NCBI RefSeq assembly: GCF_037935975.1
Contig: NZ_CP149817.1
Coordinates: 1,798,001 to 1,862,000 of the forward strand
Source of the DNA: Teredinibacter turnerae
GTDB taxonomy: Bacteria; Pseudomonadota; Gammaproteobacteria; Pseudomonadales; Cellvibrionaceae
Length of the DNA stretch: 64,000 nt
Direction of reading: 5' to 3'
Shown here: positions 17,021 through 27,763 of the stretch, one piece after another
Numbering within the stretch: the first letter of the stretch is position 1
How the letters are laid out: every line of letters begins with the position of its first letter
Position numbers and translations under genes: made by a program
The notes under the pieces: generated by a model
Database searches by the model: none
What the model was told of the DNA's origin: nothing
What the model saw: only the letters and a program-made list of their open reading frames with translations

Positions 17021-18723
17021 AAGTAGCCAAAGCAGTGTCAATGTGGCGTGTGTGGGCGATGGTGTTTGTGATGGCATCGCTTCCGCTGGCGCTCGTCTGG
17101 CATTTGGCGAAGCTGCAGGTTGTCCCTGCACAGGACAAAGGTTATGAATTTCTGCAGAGTGAGGGTGAGGCCCGCACTCAGCGCAGCGAGGTATTAAATG
17201 CGTACCGTGGCGTTATTACAGACCGCAACGGCGAACTTCTGGCGGTAAGTACACCGGTGACCTCGATTTACGCAAATCCACAGCGACTCAACCCGGAACA
17301 GCACAATGCTCTGGCCAAAGCACTAGGGGAGTCGCCGAAAAAACTAAGTGCGCGTATTGCTAAATACGCAAACAAACAATTTATGTATTTGGCTCGTCAC
17401 CTGCCCCCACAGGAAGCCGAGACCGTATTGCGACACCGCTTTGCCGGTGTTTTCAGTGAAACCGAATACCAGCGTTTTTATCCCGCTGGCGAAGTTGCGG
17501 CGCATGTGGTCGGTTTTACTAACATCGATGATCACGGACAGGAAGGCATTGAACTCGCGTTCGACCAGTATCTAGCAGGTTCTCCTGGTGCGAAACAGGT
17601 GGTTAAAGATTTAAAAGGAAACATCGTCAGGGAAGACGGGTTGCTTAAGGCCCCCGTTTCCGGACAGGACATTACGCTCAGCCTGGATTTACGTCTGCAA
17701 TACCTGGCTTACCGCGAACTGGCTAGCGCAGTTAAAAAGCAGGGCGCTAAATCCGGTTCTGTTGTGGTTATGGATGTAAAAACCGGTGAAGTTCTGGCGA
17801 TGGCGAACCAGCCAGCGTACAACCCAAACGACCGCAGTTCCATTAAACCTGCGCAGTTGCGCAATCGCGCACTCACCGATGTGTTCGAGCCGGGCTCTAC
17901 CGTTAAGCCCCTGACTATGATGGCTGCCTTGGAATCGGGTAAGTACCACCTTAACGATACCATTAACACCAGTCCAGGTTATGTCATGGTCGGACGTAAA
18001 GCGCTTTTAGATCCGAAAGACTACGGCGTTATGAATCTGACGAAGATCATTACAAAATCCAGTCAGGTGGGCATTACTAAAATTGCTCTCAGCCTGGAGC
18101 CGTTGCAGATTCGCGATATGTTTTACCGCATGGGTCTGGGGCAAAGTTCCGGCACGGGATTTCCCGGCGAGAGCATTGGTGTGTTACCAAATCGCAATCG
18201 CTGGCATCCGATTGAGGTGGCGACGCTGGCGTTCGGCTACGGGTTAAATGTGAATACCGTGCAACTGGCTCAGGCATATGCGGCGATCGCGGACGGCGGC
18301 CAATTTAAGAGTGCAAGTTTGCTAAAAGTTGATATGTCAGCCGTGGCGAAGCACGCGGCAGTTAACGAGACTATCGCACAAGAAGTGCTGAATATGATGA
18401 AGACAGTTCCACAACCAGGTGGCACTGCAACGCGGGCACAAATTGACGCTTATCCGGTGGCGGGAAAAACGGGCACCGCTCACAAAGTCTCCAGTGATGG
18501 ATATGCCGATGATCGCCACACTGCGCTCTTCGCGGGTGTAGCTCCGGCCGATAATCCGCGTCTGGTCGCGATTGTCGTTATTAATGAGCCAAGTGATGGG
18601 CATTATTTTGGTGGCGAAGCGGCAGCGCCAGTGTTCGCAAAAATTGTAGAAGAGAGCTTAAAAGTATTACGGGTAACCCCAGAGTTGCCAGCCCTGCAAA
18701 CTGCACAGGTGGTAGGGTTTTGA
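17017..18723 (+). CDS. ftsI: Septal peptidoglycan transpeptidase FtsI (PBP3)
   Basis: Class B penicillin-binding protein that cross-links septal peptidoglycan together with FtsW. 568 residues: N-terminal membrane anchor (about 10-30), the PBP dimer/pedestal domain (RGVITDRNGELLAVSTPVTSIYANP, VVGFTNIDDHGQEGIELAFDQYL), and the transpeptidase domain. Active-site motifs: Ser294-x-x-Lys297 (FEPGSTVKPLTMM) and KTGT at 484 (VAGKTGTAHK). The second motif, usually SxN, reads Ser348-Ser349-Gln350 (ITKSSQVGITKIAL), a Gln in place of Asn. No signal peptidase site is expected. Start overlaps the ftsL stop (ATGA). Confidence 0.96.
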   Translation: MKVAKAVSMWRVWAMVFVMASLPLALVWHLAKLQVVPAQDKGYEFLQSEGEARTQRSEVLNAYRGVITDRNGELLAVSTPVTSIYANPQRLNPEQHNALAKALGESPKKLSARIAKYANKQFMYLARHLPPQEAETVLRHRFAGVFSETEYQRFYPAGEVAAHVVGFTNIDDHGQEGIELAFDQYLAGSPGAKQVVKDLKGNIVREDGLLKAPVSGQDITLSLDLRLQYLAYRELASAVKKQGAKSGSVVVMDVKTGEVLAMANQPAYNPNDRSSIKPAQLRNRALTDVFEPGSTVKPLTMMAALESGKYHLNDTINTSPGYVMVGRKALLDPKDYGVMNLTKIITKSSQVGITKIALSLEPLQIRDMFYRMGLGQSSGTGFPGESIGVLPNRNRWHPIEVATLAFGYGLNVNTVQLAQAYAAIADGGQFKSASLLKVDMSAVAKHAAVNETIAQEVLNMMKTVPQPGGTATRAQIDAYPVAGKTGTAHKVSSDGYADDRHTALFAGVAPADNPRLVAIVVINEPSDGHYFGGEAAAPVFAKIVEESLKVLRVTPELPALQTAQVVGF

Positions 18724-18725
18724 AC

Positions 18726-20249
18726 ATGGTGACCATTCAAACCGCAACTGCGAAGCGCCTGCACACATTATTCGAAAATGTCGTGTGTGAGCGAGTGGCC
18801 GAACACAATCCGGAAATCAGCGGGTTAAGTTTGGACAGTCGCAGCATCGCTGCTGGTGAGCTTTTTTGTGCGGTGAAAGGCCATAGCGTCGATGGACGGC
18901 AGTTTATTTCATCTGCGATCAGTCGCGGTGCTACCGCGGTGGTCGCGGATGCTTCAGACGATTTTGATTTTAGCTCGGTACCCGATGATATTCCTTTGGT
19001 GCTGGTAAAAAATTTAGGTCGGGCGCTGAGTTTAATTGCAGGGAATTTTTACGATCACCCTTCCCGATCTGTACGTGTTATTGGTGTTACCGGCACCAAT
19101 GGCAAAACCACCTGTGTCCAACTGCTCATGCAGTTATTCAATCAGTTAGGTGAAAAAGCCGCAAGCATTGGCACCATGGGTTACGGCTTTTCACAGGGCA
19201 CACTAAACGACTTTGGATTGACCACGCCAGATGCAATTGCCTGCCAGCGGGTGCTAGCGCAATTGCGAAATGCTGGCGCAACGTTCGTAGCCATGGAAGT
19301 ATCGTCCCACGCCCTGGAGCAGGGAAGGGTAGATGCCGTGAATTTTGAAGGCGCCGTATTTACCAATATTAGCCGTGACCACCTCGATTACCACGGAACG
19401 TTTGAACACTACATCGCTGCGAAAACCCGTTTATTCACGTTCGACGCATTGCGTTTTGCGGTGATTAATGGTGACGACGTTGCCGGTAGTGCGTTATCGA
19501 CTGCATCCACTGCCGAATCGTCTTTCTTATACGGGTCAGAATCTGGCAACACAGTAGTCGCGAAAGATATTTCGCCCTCACCAAAAGGCGTGGCCGCGAA
19601 AATTTCGAGTGCATGGGGCGAGGCAAATATCCAGTCATGCCTGATAGGTAACTTCAATATTTTAAATTTGCTCGCGGTAATTACCACGGCCTGTGCTGCA
19701 GGCTACTCACTGCCAGCGGTAGCAGAACAAGTGCAACACCTTCAACCCGCAAGAGGGCGAATGCAGCGTGTTGCTGTAGACGGTGGTGATGTCACTGTGT
19801 GTGTCGATTACGCCCATACACCGGACGCACTGGAAAAAGCGTTGCTGGCATTGCGCGCACAAGCCGCGAATGACGTGTGGGTGGTATTTGGCTGCGGCGG
19901 CGACCGGGACAAAGGCAAGCGCGCGCAGATGGGGCGAATCGCTCTAGAGCATGCGGATGCAGTTGTGGTGACGTCTGATAATCCTCGCACCGAAAACCCC
20001 GCCACGATTATCGATGATGTAGTTTCCGGTATTCCCGCTTCAGATGAACGAGTGACAAGCATTGTAGATCGCTCAGCGGCAATTGAGTTTGCCATTATGC
20101 AGGCAAAGAGCGGCGATACCGTGTTAGTTGCGGGTAAGGGCCACGAAGACTATCAAATTGTGGGTACAGTTAAGCGGCACTTTGACGATTGTGAAGTGAG
20201 CAGTCAGTGTTTATATGCACGGATGTCCCGGCAAGAGGTGCAGCGGTGA
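18726..20249 (+). CDS. murE: UDP-MurNAc-Ala-Glu:meso-diaminopimelate ligase
   Basis: Adds meso-diaminopimelate to UDP-MurNAc-L-Ala-D-Glu using ATP. About 507 residues. Mur ligase motifs: N-terminal GLSLDSRSIAAGELFCAVKG, P-loop GVTGTNGKTTCVQLLMQLF, TTPDAIACQRVL, carbamoyl-Lys region MEVSSHALEQGRVDAVNFEGAVFTNISRDHLDYHG, and the specificity loop SDNPRTENPATIIDD, whose DNPR is diagnostic for the DAP-adding enzyme. ATG at 18726 has TAGGG upstream; a TTG at 18720 overlapping the ftsI stop is the alternative. Overlaps murF by 4 bases. Confidence 0.97.
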   Translation: MVTIQTATAKRLHTLFENVVCERVAEHNPEISGLSLDSRSIAAGELFCAVKGHSVDGRQFISSAISRGATAVVADASDDFDFSSVPDDIPLVLVKNLGRALSLIAGNFYDHPSRSVRVIGVTGTNGKTTCVQLLMQLFNQLGEKAASIGTMGYGFSQGTLNDFGLTTPDAIACQRVLAQLRNAGATFVAMEVSSHALEQGRVDAVNFEGAVFTNISRDHLDYHGTFEHYIAAKTRLFTFDALRFAVINGDDVAGSALSTASTAESSFLYGSESGNTVVAKDISPSPKGVAAKISSAWGEANIQSCLIGNFNILNLLAVITTACAAGYSLPAVAEQVQHLQPARGRMQRVAVDGGDVTVCVDYAHTPDALEKALLALRAQAANDVWVVFGCGGDRDKGKRAQMGRIALEHADAVVVTSDNPRTENPATIIDDVVSGIPASDERVTSIVDRSAAIEFAIMQAKSGDTVLVAGKGHEDYQIVGTVKRHFDDCEVSSQCLYARMSRQEVQR

Positions 20250-21622
20250 AACTGTCGCAATTGAAACTGGATAGCGCTAAGCGTTTGGTGGGAGGTGACG
20301 CAGAATTTTTTTGTGTGAGCACGGATACCCGATCGCTGCAACCGGGTGATTTGTTTGTGGCGTTGCGCGGTGAACATTTTGATGGCCATGCTTACATTGC
20401 TCAGGCTATCGATAAGGGCGCGTGCGCCGTTGTTGTTGACACTGTGCAGACGGAAATTGCAGTACCGCAATGGGTTGTGAAAGATACTGTTCGCGCATTG
20501 GGTTTTATTGCCGCCAATAAACGCGCTGCGTTTGAAGGGACTGTTGTCGGGCTTACCGGGAGCAGCGGTAAAACGTCGGTGAAGGGAATGTTAGAGGCGG
20601 TTTGTCAACTGGCTGGACCGACTGTAGCTACTGCCGGTAATTTAAATAATCACATCGGCGTACCGCAAACGCTCATGCGCCTGGAACAGCAAGCATTTGC
20701 CATTGTCGAGGCGGGTACCAGTGGTTTTGGCGAAATCGCCTATTTAACAAGTTTGATCCAGCCAGAGGTTGCGCTGGTGAACAATGTTATGCCTGCTCAT
20801 ATGGCGGGTTTTGGATCGCTCGACGCAATCGCACAGGAAAAAGGTGATATTTATGGCGGTAGTAATTTGCGCTGTGCGGTAATAAACCTCGACGACAACT
20901 ATGCTCAGGAATTTTTGGCGCGAAATGGCGGAAATATAACCATTGGTTTTACCGTTAACCCCGCTCAGTGCGATAAAAATGAGCGTGTGGATACGCTGAT
21001 ATACGGGGAACACCTAGCACCGGACGACATCGGTTGTTACAGCTTCGATCTCGTTTTAGCAGGTAATCGGTTTCCGGTAAATCTACAGGTACCGGGTAAG
21101 CACTCGGTGTACAACGCACTTGCTGCGGCAGCCTGCGCGGTGGCGCTTGGCGTCTCGCAAGAGCTTATTGCAAAGGGGGTTTCTCAGTTTCAGGGCGTTG
21201 CAGGCCGAATGCAGCGAGTGAACACGACCTGCTGCCATACGTTAATTAACGATACCTATAACGCTAACCCCGGTTCCATGCGTGCCGCCGTTAATTATTT
21301 GGCTCACGCAAAACACAGTGTCATGGTGGTGGGGGATATGGGTGAGCTCGGCAGTGATGAGCTGGCCCAGCATTTTGATCTTGGGCGTTACGCGAAAAGT
21401 CAGAAAATTAACAATCTGTTCGCGGTTGGTGAATTATCCAAACAGACTGTCGCCGGATTTGGTGAGGGCGCTACATGGTTCGAGGACAAAGTCGCGCTGG
21501 TTACTGCTTTGCAGCAGCAAGACCTGAGTGATTCTGTCGTACTGGTTAAAGGTTCTCGCAGTGCGAAAATGGAAGAGGTTATCGAACTATTGGTTAAAAA
21601 TAATGAGGTGTCGCAGTGTTAG
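20246..21622 (+). CDS. murF: UDP-MurNAc-tripeptide:D-Ala-D-Ala ligase
   Basis: Adds D-Ala-D-Ala to complete the cytoplasmic pentapeptide precursor. 458 residues. Motifs: [28 protein letters not shown]-loop [59 protein letters not shown], and [16 protein letters not shown], characteristic of MurF. GTG start at 20246 overlaps the murE stop (GTGA) with AAGAGG upstream. An earlier in-frame ATG at 20207 would add 13 atypical residues inside murE and is rejected. Confidence 0.97.
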   Translation: MKLSQLKLDSAKRLVGGDAEFFCVSTDTRSLQPGDLFVALRGEHFDGHAYIAQAIDKGACAVVVDTVQTEIAVPQWVVKDTVRALGFIAANKRAAFEGTVVGLTGSSGKTSVKGMLEAVCQLAGPTVATAGNLNNHIGVPQTLMRLEQQAFAIVEAGTSGFGEIAYLTSLIQPEVALVNNVMPAHMAGFGSLDAIAQEKGDIYGGSNLRCAVINLDDNYAQEFLARNGGNITIGFTVNPAQCDKNERVDTLIYGEHLAPDDIGCYSFDLVLAGNRFPVNLQVPGKHSVYNALAAAACAVALGVSQELIAKGVSQFQGVAGRMQRVNTTCCHTLINDTYNANPGSMRAAVNYLAHAKHSVMVVGDMGELGSDELAQHFDLGRYAKSQKINNLFAVGELSKQTVAGFGEGATWFEDKVALVTALQQQDLSDSVVLVKGSRSAKMEEVIELLVKNNEVSQC

Positions 21623-22698
21623 TTTGGCTTGCCAGTTTCTTAGAAAACTATGTCAGTGGGTTTGGCGTTTTTCAATACCTTACATTGCGAGCAATTCTTG
21701 GCGTACTCACTGCGTTAGGTTTGTCGATGGTGTTGGGCCCCTGGGTTATTCGGAAGCTTAACGAATTACAAATTGGGCAAGCGATTCGCGATGACGGCCC
21801 GCAGTCACATTTGAGCAAATCTGGAACCCCAACAATGGGCGGAACGTTGATTTTATTTTCTATCGTTACCGCGACTTTGCTGTGGGCGGATTTAAGCAAT
21901 AGGTATGTTCTGGCCGTGCTGTTCGTAACCGTCACCTTTGGCCTTATTGGCTGGGTGGATGATTACCGCAAAGTGGTCGAGAAAAATTCTAAAGGCTTAC
22001 CCGCAAAGTGGAAGTATTTTTGGCAATCCACATGCGGGTTTATTGTTGCTGTTGCGCTATTTGTAACCGCGCAGACACCGGCGGAAACGACCCTGTACAT
22101 TCCGTTCTTTAAAAATGTCGCGTGGCAGATGGGTGTAGTGTATGTCTTTGTTACCTATTTGATGATTGTCGGTTTCAGCAACGCGGTAAACCTAACCGAC
22201 GGACTTGACGGCCTCGCTATTATGCCGACGGTGATGGTGGGCTCCGCGCTTGGCGTGATTGCCTATCTGGTGGGTAACGCAAATTTTTCTGAGTATCTGC
22301 ACATAGCGTTTGTCCCCGGCTCTGGCGAACTTGTCGTTTACTGTGCGGCGCTAGCGGGCGCTGGCCTTGGATTTCTGTGGTTTAACACTTATCCCGCACA
22401 AGTATTTATGGGGGATGTCGGTGCCTTGGCATTGGGTGCAGCGTTGGGTGTTATTGCAGTAATTGTTCGGCATGAAATTGTGTTTTTTATTATGTCCGGC
22501 ATATTTGTTATGGAGACGGTTTCCGTCATTTTGCAAGTTGGCTCTTATAAGCTTACCGGACGGCGCATATTCAGGATGGCGCCATTGCACCATCACTTTG
22601 AGTTAAAGGGTTGGCCAGAGCCGCGTGTGATTGTGCGGTTTTGGATAATTACAGTGATCTTGGTTTTATTCGGATTGGCAACGTTAAAAATACGGTAA
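21616..22698 (+). CDS. mraY: Phospho-MurNAc-pentapeptide transferase
   Basis: Integral membrane enzyme that moves phospho-MurNAc-pentapeptide to undecaprenyl phosphate, forming lipid I. 360 residues with ten hydrophobic helices. Signatures: [23 protein letters not shown], the Asp-rich [44 protein letters not shown] with the catalytic Asp, [23 protein letters not shown] and the [21 protein letters not shown] loop. GTG start at 21616 overlaps the murF stop by 7 bases. Confidence 0.98.
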   Translation: MLVWLASFLENYVSGFGVFQYLTLRAILGVLTALGLSMVLGPWVIRKLNELQIGQAIRDDGPQSHLSKSGTPTMGGTLILFSIVTATLLWADLSNRYVLAVLFVTVTFGLIGWVDDYRKVVEKNSKGLPAKWKYFWQSTCGFIVAVALFVTAQTPAETTLYIPFFKNVAWQMGVVYVFVTYLMIVGFSNAVNLTDGLDGLAIMPTVMVGSALGVIAYLVGNANFSEYLHIAFVPGSGELVVYCAALAGAGLGFLWFNTYPAQVFMGDVGALALGAALGVIAVIVRHEIVFFIMSGIFVMETVSVILQVGSYKLTGRRIFRMAPLHHHFELKGWPEPRVIVRFWIITVILVLFGLATLKIR

Positions 22699-22707
22699 TA
22701 CCTCTTT

Positions 22708-24069
22708 ATGAACGGTCTGTTGGCAAGTGATAAATATGTGGTGATAGTGGGGCTCGGTGCAACCGGGCTTTCTGTCGCTCGTTATTTGCACCTGCGTGGA
22801 GAGCGTTTTTCGGTAGTGGATACCAGAGAGCAACCGCCTGGGGCCGACGAGCTCATGGCGCTGAACAATAATGTGGACCATCACTTCGGCGCGATTGAGC
22901 AACCCCAGATAGATCTGTTGTTAAACGCCACCGAGATCGTGTTGAGCCCGGGCGTCGACAGACGCACTGACTTTATACAGGCCGCGCTTAACAACAAGGT
23001 GCCCATCGTTGGCGATATCGAGCTGTTTTTGCGAGAAGTCCAAGTACCTGTTGTGGGTATTACAGGTTCGAATGGCAAATCGACGGTTACCACGTTGATG
23101 GCGGCGGTAGGCGCAAAAGCGGGTTTTAAAACCTGTGCGGCCGGAAATATAGGGTTGCCGGTGTTAGATGCGCTTCAGGAAAACGCGGAGCTTTACATAT
23201 TGGAGCTTTCCAGTTTTCAGCTTGAAAGCGTCAGTCGGCCTGGGCTAACGGTCGCATGCATGCTCAATGTTAGCGAAGATCATATGGATCGCTACAACCG
23301 TTTCGTCGATTACTGCATGGCAAAACAGCGTATTTATTTTGGTACACAAAATGTTGTTTATAACATCGACGATAAATTAACCCAGCCACCTATAGTTGAC
23401 GGAGTCGCTCGGCGCGGATTCAGTTTGAATAGGCCCATAGAAGAAGGTGAAAGCGCGTTCTACTTCTCCTCCGATACCGGGAATCTGTGTGCGGGCAACG
23501 ATCAGATCGTAAACATCGATCAATTAAAAGTATTTGGTCGTCACAATGTCGCTAATGTATTGGCTGTGTTCGCAATGGCCGATGCATTGAATATTCCGCG
23601 TGCATCTACACGCGATGCAGTGCGGGAATTCAGCGGTCTCGATCATCGATGCCAGTGGGTTGCGAAAAAACGCGATGTTACATTTATTAATGATTCCAAG
23701 GCGACTAATGTCGGCGCAGCTCAGGCGGCGATTACTGGCTTGGCTCCCAGCTTCAAGCGGATATTGTTGATTGCAGGTGGCGATGGCAAAGGCGCAAATT
23801 TTGCCAGCTTCGGCAAGCTGGTTGATGCCCGGGTTGCAGTTCTCATATTAATAGGGCGTGACGCGGACGCGATTGCTGATTCTGTTGCAGGCCCAACACA
23901 CATAGTGCGGGCTCAAACGATGACAGAGGCCGTGCATGTTGCATTTTCTTCGGCGGAAGCGGGCGATTTGGTCCTGCTATCACCTGCCTGCGCGAGCTTC
24001 GATATGTTCGCTGGATTTGAAGACAGGGGACGACAGTTTGCCGCTGCCGTGGAGGGATTAACGGAGTGA
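22708..24069 (+). CDS. murD: UDP-MurNAc-L-alanine:D-glutamate ligase
   Basis: Adds D-Glu to UDP-MurNAc-L-Ala. 453 residues. N-terminal UDP-binding Rossmann fold (VVIVGLGATGLSVARYLHLRG), P-loop VVGITGSNGKSTVTTLMAAV, CAAGNIGLPVLDAL, ELYILELSSFQLESV, ACMLNVSEDHMDRY and the C-terminal FINDSKATNVGAAQAAITGL and LLSPACASFDMFAGFEDRG, all family signatures. Ends in a GTGA overlap with ftsW. Confidence 0.98.
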   Translation: MNGLLASDKYVVIVGLGATGLSVARYLHLRGERFSVVDTREQPPGADELMALNNNVDHHFGAIEQPQIDLLLNATEIVLSPGVDRRTDFIQAALNNKVPIVGDIELFLREVQVPVVGITGSNGKSTVTTLMAAVGAKAGFKTCAAGNIGLPVLDALQENAELYILELSSFQLESVSRPGLTVACMLNVSEDHMDRYNRFVDYCMAKQRIYFGTQNVVYNIDDKLTQPPIVDGVARRGFSLNRPIEEGESAFYFSSDTGNLCAGNDQIVNIDQLKVFGRHNVANVLAVFAMADALNIPRASTRDAVREFSGLDHRCQWVAKKRDVTFINDSKATNVGAAQAAITGLAPSFKRILLIAGGDGKGANFASFGKLVDARVAVLILIGRDADAIADSVAGPTHIVRAQTMTEAVHVAFSSAEAGDLVLLSPACASFDMFAGFEDRGRQFAAAVEGLTE

Positions 24070-25205
24070 TTTCGCAAGCATTGGCAAGTATTTCTGTTGA
24101 AAATACGACGATGGATCGCAGCCTCATTGTCGCAGCCGCACTCCTGTTGAGCGTAGGCATGGTTATGGTCGCATCAAGTTCCATGGACTTTGCCTTTGCG
24201 ACTTATGGAGACCCTTGGTTTTTTGTTAAAAAACAATGCCTGTTTTTGTGTGTTGGTATCTTGGGCGGAGCGATAATCGCATCTGTGCCCACCGATATCT
24301 GGCAAAAATATGCCAGCGTATTGTTATTGGTGGGCTTGATTTTGTTGCTTGCGGTGCTGGTGCCAGGAATCGGGAAGGTGGTAAACGGCAGTCGGCGCTG
24401 GTTAGATTTGGGTCCGGTCGGTATTCAAGCCTCCGAACTGGCGAAATTTTGTTTCATTATTTATTTTGCGAGCTACCTGGCACGCAAAAATGAAGAGGTT
24501 AAAGCCCGCTGGGCTGGATTCTTCAAAATGGTGATGGTACTGGGGCTTGCGGCAGTTTTGCTGTTGCTTGAACCCGATTTCGGCAGTGCCGTAGTGTTGA
24601 GTATGACGCTCTCGTGCATGATGTTTGTCGCGGGGATTCCGGTATTTCGCTTTGCCATAATTGCGCTGTTTGGCTTGGCCAGTATGTTTTCGTTGGCCTA
24701 CTTGTCCCCCTATCGATGGGAGCGGATCGTCGCATTTATGGACCCTTGGTCACGTCAGTTTGATAGCGGATATCAGTTGGTGCAGTCGTTGATTGCATTC
24801 GGGAGAGGTGAATGGTTCGGCGCGGGTTTAGGTAACAGCTTGCAGAAATTATTTTTCCTGCCGGAGGCGCACACAGATTTTATATTTGCAATCTATGCAG
24901 AAGAGTTTGGTTTTGTCGGAGCCATTCTGCTGGTGCTCCTCTATGGTTTTTTTGTATGGCGTATGGTAGCGCTCGCCAGAGTAGCGCTGAACAGACAGAA
25001 GCTTTTCAGTGGGTTCTTGGTATTCGGCATTGCAGGGATGTTTGCCATACAGGCGTTTATCAATATGGGAGTCGCTTCGGGGTTACTGCCCACAAAAGGT
25101 TTGACGTTACCCTTAATCAGTTACGGCGGAAGCAGCCTGCTGATTTGCTGTCTGCTTATTGCCCTCGTATTTCGAGTTTCCTGGGAGGAGAGCGAAATTG
25201 AGTAA
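24066..25205 (+). CDS. ftsW: Septal peptidoglycan glycosyltransferase FtsW
   Basis: SEDS-family polymerase that works with FtsI (PBP3) in septal wall synthesis. 379 residues, about ten membrane helices. Conserved regions: MVMVASSSMDFA, GSRRWLDLGPVGIQASELAKFCFIIYFASYLARK, LLLEPDFGSAVVLSMTLSCMMF (the Asp after EP is the family catalytic candidate), DPWSRQFDSGYQLVQSLIAFGRGEWFGAGLGNSLQKLFFLPEAHTDFIFAIYAEEFGF, and LLPTKGLTLPLISYGGSSLL. GTG start at 24066 overlaps the murD stop. Confidence 0.97.
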   Translation: MISQALASISVENTTMDRSLIVAAALLLSVGMVMVASSSMDFAFATYGDPWFFVKKQCLFLCVGILGGAIIASVPTDIWQKYASVLLLVGLILLLAVLVPGIGKVVNGSRRWLDLGPVGIQASELAKFCFIIYFASYLARKNEEVKARWAGFFKMVMVLGLAAVLLLLEPDFGSAVVLSMTLSCMMFVAGIPVFRFAIIALFGLASMFSLAYLSPYRWERIVAFMDPWSRQFDSGYQLVQSLIAFGRGEWFGAGLGNSLQKLFFLPEAHTDFIFAIYAEEFGFVGAILLVLLYGFFVWRMVALARVALNRQKLFSGFLVFGIAGMFAIQAFINMGVASGLLPTKGLTLPLISYGGSSLLICCLLIALVFRVSWEESEIE

Positions 25206-26319
25206 CTCAAGAGTGCTGATAATGGCTGGTGGAACTGGAGGGCATATATTTCCAGGGCTGGCGCTTGCAGCGGAGTTACAGGCACGAGGGATTTCTGTCG
25301 AATGGCTGGGTACCCGCCGTGGGTTGGAGTCGCGATTGGTGCGTGATGCTGGCATCGCATTACATTTTATTGATATAGAGGGTGTTCGTGGACGCGGCCT
25401 TGCTGCTTTGTTAAAAGCGCCATTTTTAGTGCTGATGGCGATTATCCAGGCAGCGAAAGTTATTCGCCAGTTTAATCCAGCGGTGGTTGTTGGATTGGGT
25501 GGTTTTGTGGCCGGCCCTGGCGGTGCAGCCGCAAAAATATTAGGTAAGCCTTTAGTGATTCACGAGCAAAACGCGATTGCTGGTACGACGAATAAACTTT
25601 TATCGCATATTGCAGATCGCGTGTTATCCGCGTTCCCAAATGTGTTTGCCAAGGCAGAAGTGATAGGTAACCCGGTACGCCGAGACATTGCGGAAATCAG
25701 TGAGCCTAAAAAGCGCATCTCGATGGCATCGAAGCAACTGAATATTCTGGTTTTAGGTGGCAGTCGAGGCGCCAGAGCAATCAATCAGCTTATGCCTGAA
25801 GCGTTGAGTAATGTTTTTTCACTAAGCGCTACTCACAGTGCAGCCAAAGTTTCCGTGCTTCATCAAGCGGGTGATGCACTGATCGACGAAACGCTCGAAG
25901 CATACAAACTTCACAAAATTGAGTTGGGTGATCAGGTGCAAGTAACGGCTTTTGTCGATGATATGGCCGCAAAGCTCGCTTGGGCAAATTTGGTTATTTG
26001 TCGCAGTGGGGCTTTGACCGTGTCGGAATTATCTGCGGTAGGAGTGGCTTCTTTGTTGGTACCGTTTCCGTACGCGATTGATGATCATCAGACCGTTAAT
26101 GGGCAATTTCTGGTAGATGCGGGTGCCGCGAAGATGTGGCAGCAAAGCGAACTCTCCGCGGAAATTCTCGCGGCCCAAATTATTGAGTTTTCCGAAAAGC
26201 CAGAGGCGTTATTGCAAATGGCTGAACATGCGCGAGCGGAGGCAAAGCCGGAGACAACGGTGCGTTTTGCGGATGTTTGTCAAACATTTATCACCTCTGA
26301 GTTAGTGGGAAAGGTTTAG
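25198..26319 (+). CDS. murG: UDP-GlcNAc:lipid I N-acetylglucosaminyltransferase
   Basis: Peripheral membrane GT28 enzyme that converts lipid I to lipid II. 373 residues from the chosen TTG. Motifs: [107 protein letters not shown] and [42 protein letters not shown] at 25198 has GGGAGGAGAG 6-8 bases upstream and overlaps the ftsW stop by 8 bases; an ATG at 25159 lies well inside ftsW and lacks such a site. Confidence 0.97.
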   Translation: MSNSRVLIMAGGTGGHIFPGLALAAELQARGISVEWLGTRRGLESRLVRDAGIALHFIDIEGVRGRGLAALLKAPFLVLMAIIQAAKVIRQFNPAVVVGLGGFVAGPGGAAAKILGKPLVIHEQNAIAGTTNKLLSHIADRVLSAFPNVFAKAEVIGNPVRRDIAEISEPKKRISMASKQLNILVLGGSRGARAINQLMPEALSNVFSLSATHSAAKVSVLHQAGDALIDETLEAYKLHKIELGDQVQVTAFVDDMAAKLAWANLVICRSGALTVSELSAVGVASLLVPFPYAIDDHQTVNGQFLVDAGAAKMWQQSELSAEILAAQIIEFSEKPEALLQMAEHARAEAKPETTVRFADVCQTFITSELVGKV

Positions 26320-26321
26320 TT

Positions 26322-27743
26322 ATGCAGCAGCCGGATATTCATTTTATTCCAGAAATGCGACGTATCAGGCGCATTCACTTTGTTGGTGTCGGCGGCGCAG
26401 GTATGAGCGGGATCGCTGAAGTGCTGCACAATCAAGGTTATTTCATTTCCGGCTCGGATTTGCGGGAATCGGATGTCACTCGTCGTTTATCTACAATGGG
26501 CATGACCATATATGTTGGGCATCATGCAAAAAATGTCCATGGCGCAGATGTTGTAGTCAATTCGAGTGCCGTTGACGAGGCGAACCCAGAATTGCTAGAA
26601 GCGCGGCAGCAACGTATCCCGGTGGTGCGCCGAGCGGAAATGCTGGGCGAGTTAATGCGTTATCGCCACGGAATTGCGGTCGCCGGTACTCACGGTAAAA
26701 CCACGACGACAAGTCTGATTGCCAGCATTTTTGCGGAGGGCGACAAAGATCCCACATTTGTAATTGGTGGTTTGTTGAATAGCGCAGGTACAAACGCCGC
26801 ACTGGGTGCAAGCCGTTATTTGGTGGCAGAAGCGGACGAGAGCGACGCATCATTTTTACATTTGCAGCCGATGGTTGCGATTGTGACAAATATCGATGCG
26901 GACCACATGGATACCTATGGGGGCGACTTTGGCACCCTCAAAAAAACGTTCGTCGAGTTTTTGCACAATTTGCCTTTCTACGGGGTCGCCGTCATGTGCG
27001 GGGATGACCCTGTGATCACCAGCTTGATACCGGACATAGCAAGAACGGTAATTACATACGGTTTTTCTGAGGACTGTGACTTTAAAGCGTACGACGTGAA
27101 GCAGGAATCGGGTAAACAGCGATTTAAAATTAAGCGCCCAGATGGAGAACCGCTCGATATTTATTTGAATATGCCGGGTCAGCACAATGTTTTGAATGCG
27201 ACCGCGGCGGTTGCGGTCGCGACTGATGAAGGTATAGACGATATCGCGATCCAGCAAGGGCTTGCTCAATTCATGGGGGTGGGGCGTAGATTCCAAATTT
27301 ATGGTGACTACCCGCTACCGCAAGGTGGCTCGGTAATGTTGGTGGATGATTATGGTCATCACCCACGTGAGGTTGCGGCGACTATTCGTGCCGTAAGAGA
27401 CGGCTGGCCCGACCGGCGGTTATTTATGGTCTATCAACCACACCGCTATACCCGTACGCGCGATCTCTATGAAGATTTCGTGGAGGTTTTGTCGAGTGTC
27501 GATCAATTGGTACTGCTGGAAGTTTATGCTGCAGGAGAAGAGCCTATTCCTGGTGCAGATGGCAGACACTTAAGTCGTACAATACGCACCCGTGGCCTGG
27601 TAGATCCGATATTTGTGGAGGGTATTGAAGGTGTCCCTGCTGTTGTGAAGGATCTGGTCAAACCTGGGGATATCATTATTACTCAGGGGGCGGGAAATGT
27701 TGGCAGCCTGGCGCCGACATTAGCCAAGAAGAAATTTGCTTAA
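26322..27743 (+). CDS. murC: UDP-MurNAc:L-alanine ligase
   Basis: First amino-acid ligase of peptidoglycan precursor synthesis. 473 residues. Motifs: [29 protein letters not shown] (UDP-binding), [21 protein letters not shown] (P-loop), [49 protein letters not shown] and [16 protein letters not shown]; the GHHP motif is typical of MurC. It starts 2 bases after murG and is followed by ddl. Confidence 0.98.
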   Translation: MQQPDIHFIPEMRRIRRIHFVGVGGAGMSGIAEVLHNQGYFISGSDLRESDVTRRLSTMGMTIYVGHHAKNVHGADVVVNSSAVDEANPELLEARQQRIPVVRRAEMLGELMRYRHGIAVAGTHGKTTTTSLIASIFAEGDKDPTFVIGGLLNSAGTNAALGASRYLVAEADESDASFLHLQPMVAIVTNIDADHMDTYGGDFGTLKKTFVEFLHNLPFYGVAVMCGDDPVITSLIPDIARTVITYGFSEDCDFKAYDVKQESGKQRFKIKRPDGEPLDIYLNMPGQHNVLNATAAVAVATDEGIDDIAIQQGLAQFMGVGRRFQIYGDYPLPQGGSVMLVDDYGHHPREVAATIRAVRDGWPDRRLFMVYQPHRYTRTRDLYEDFVEVLSSVDQLVLLEVYAAGEEPIPGADGRHLSRTIRTRGLVDPIFVEGIEGVPAVVKDLVKPGDIIITQGAGNVGSLAPTLAKKKFA

Positions 27744-27763
27744 CTGTGAGCGGAGAATTTAAC

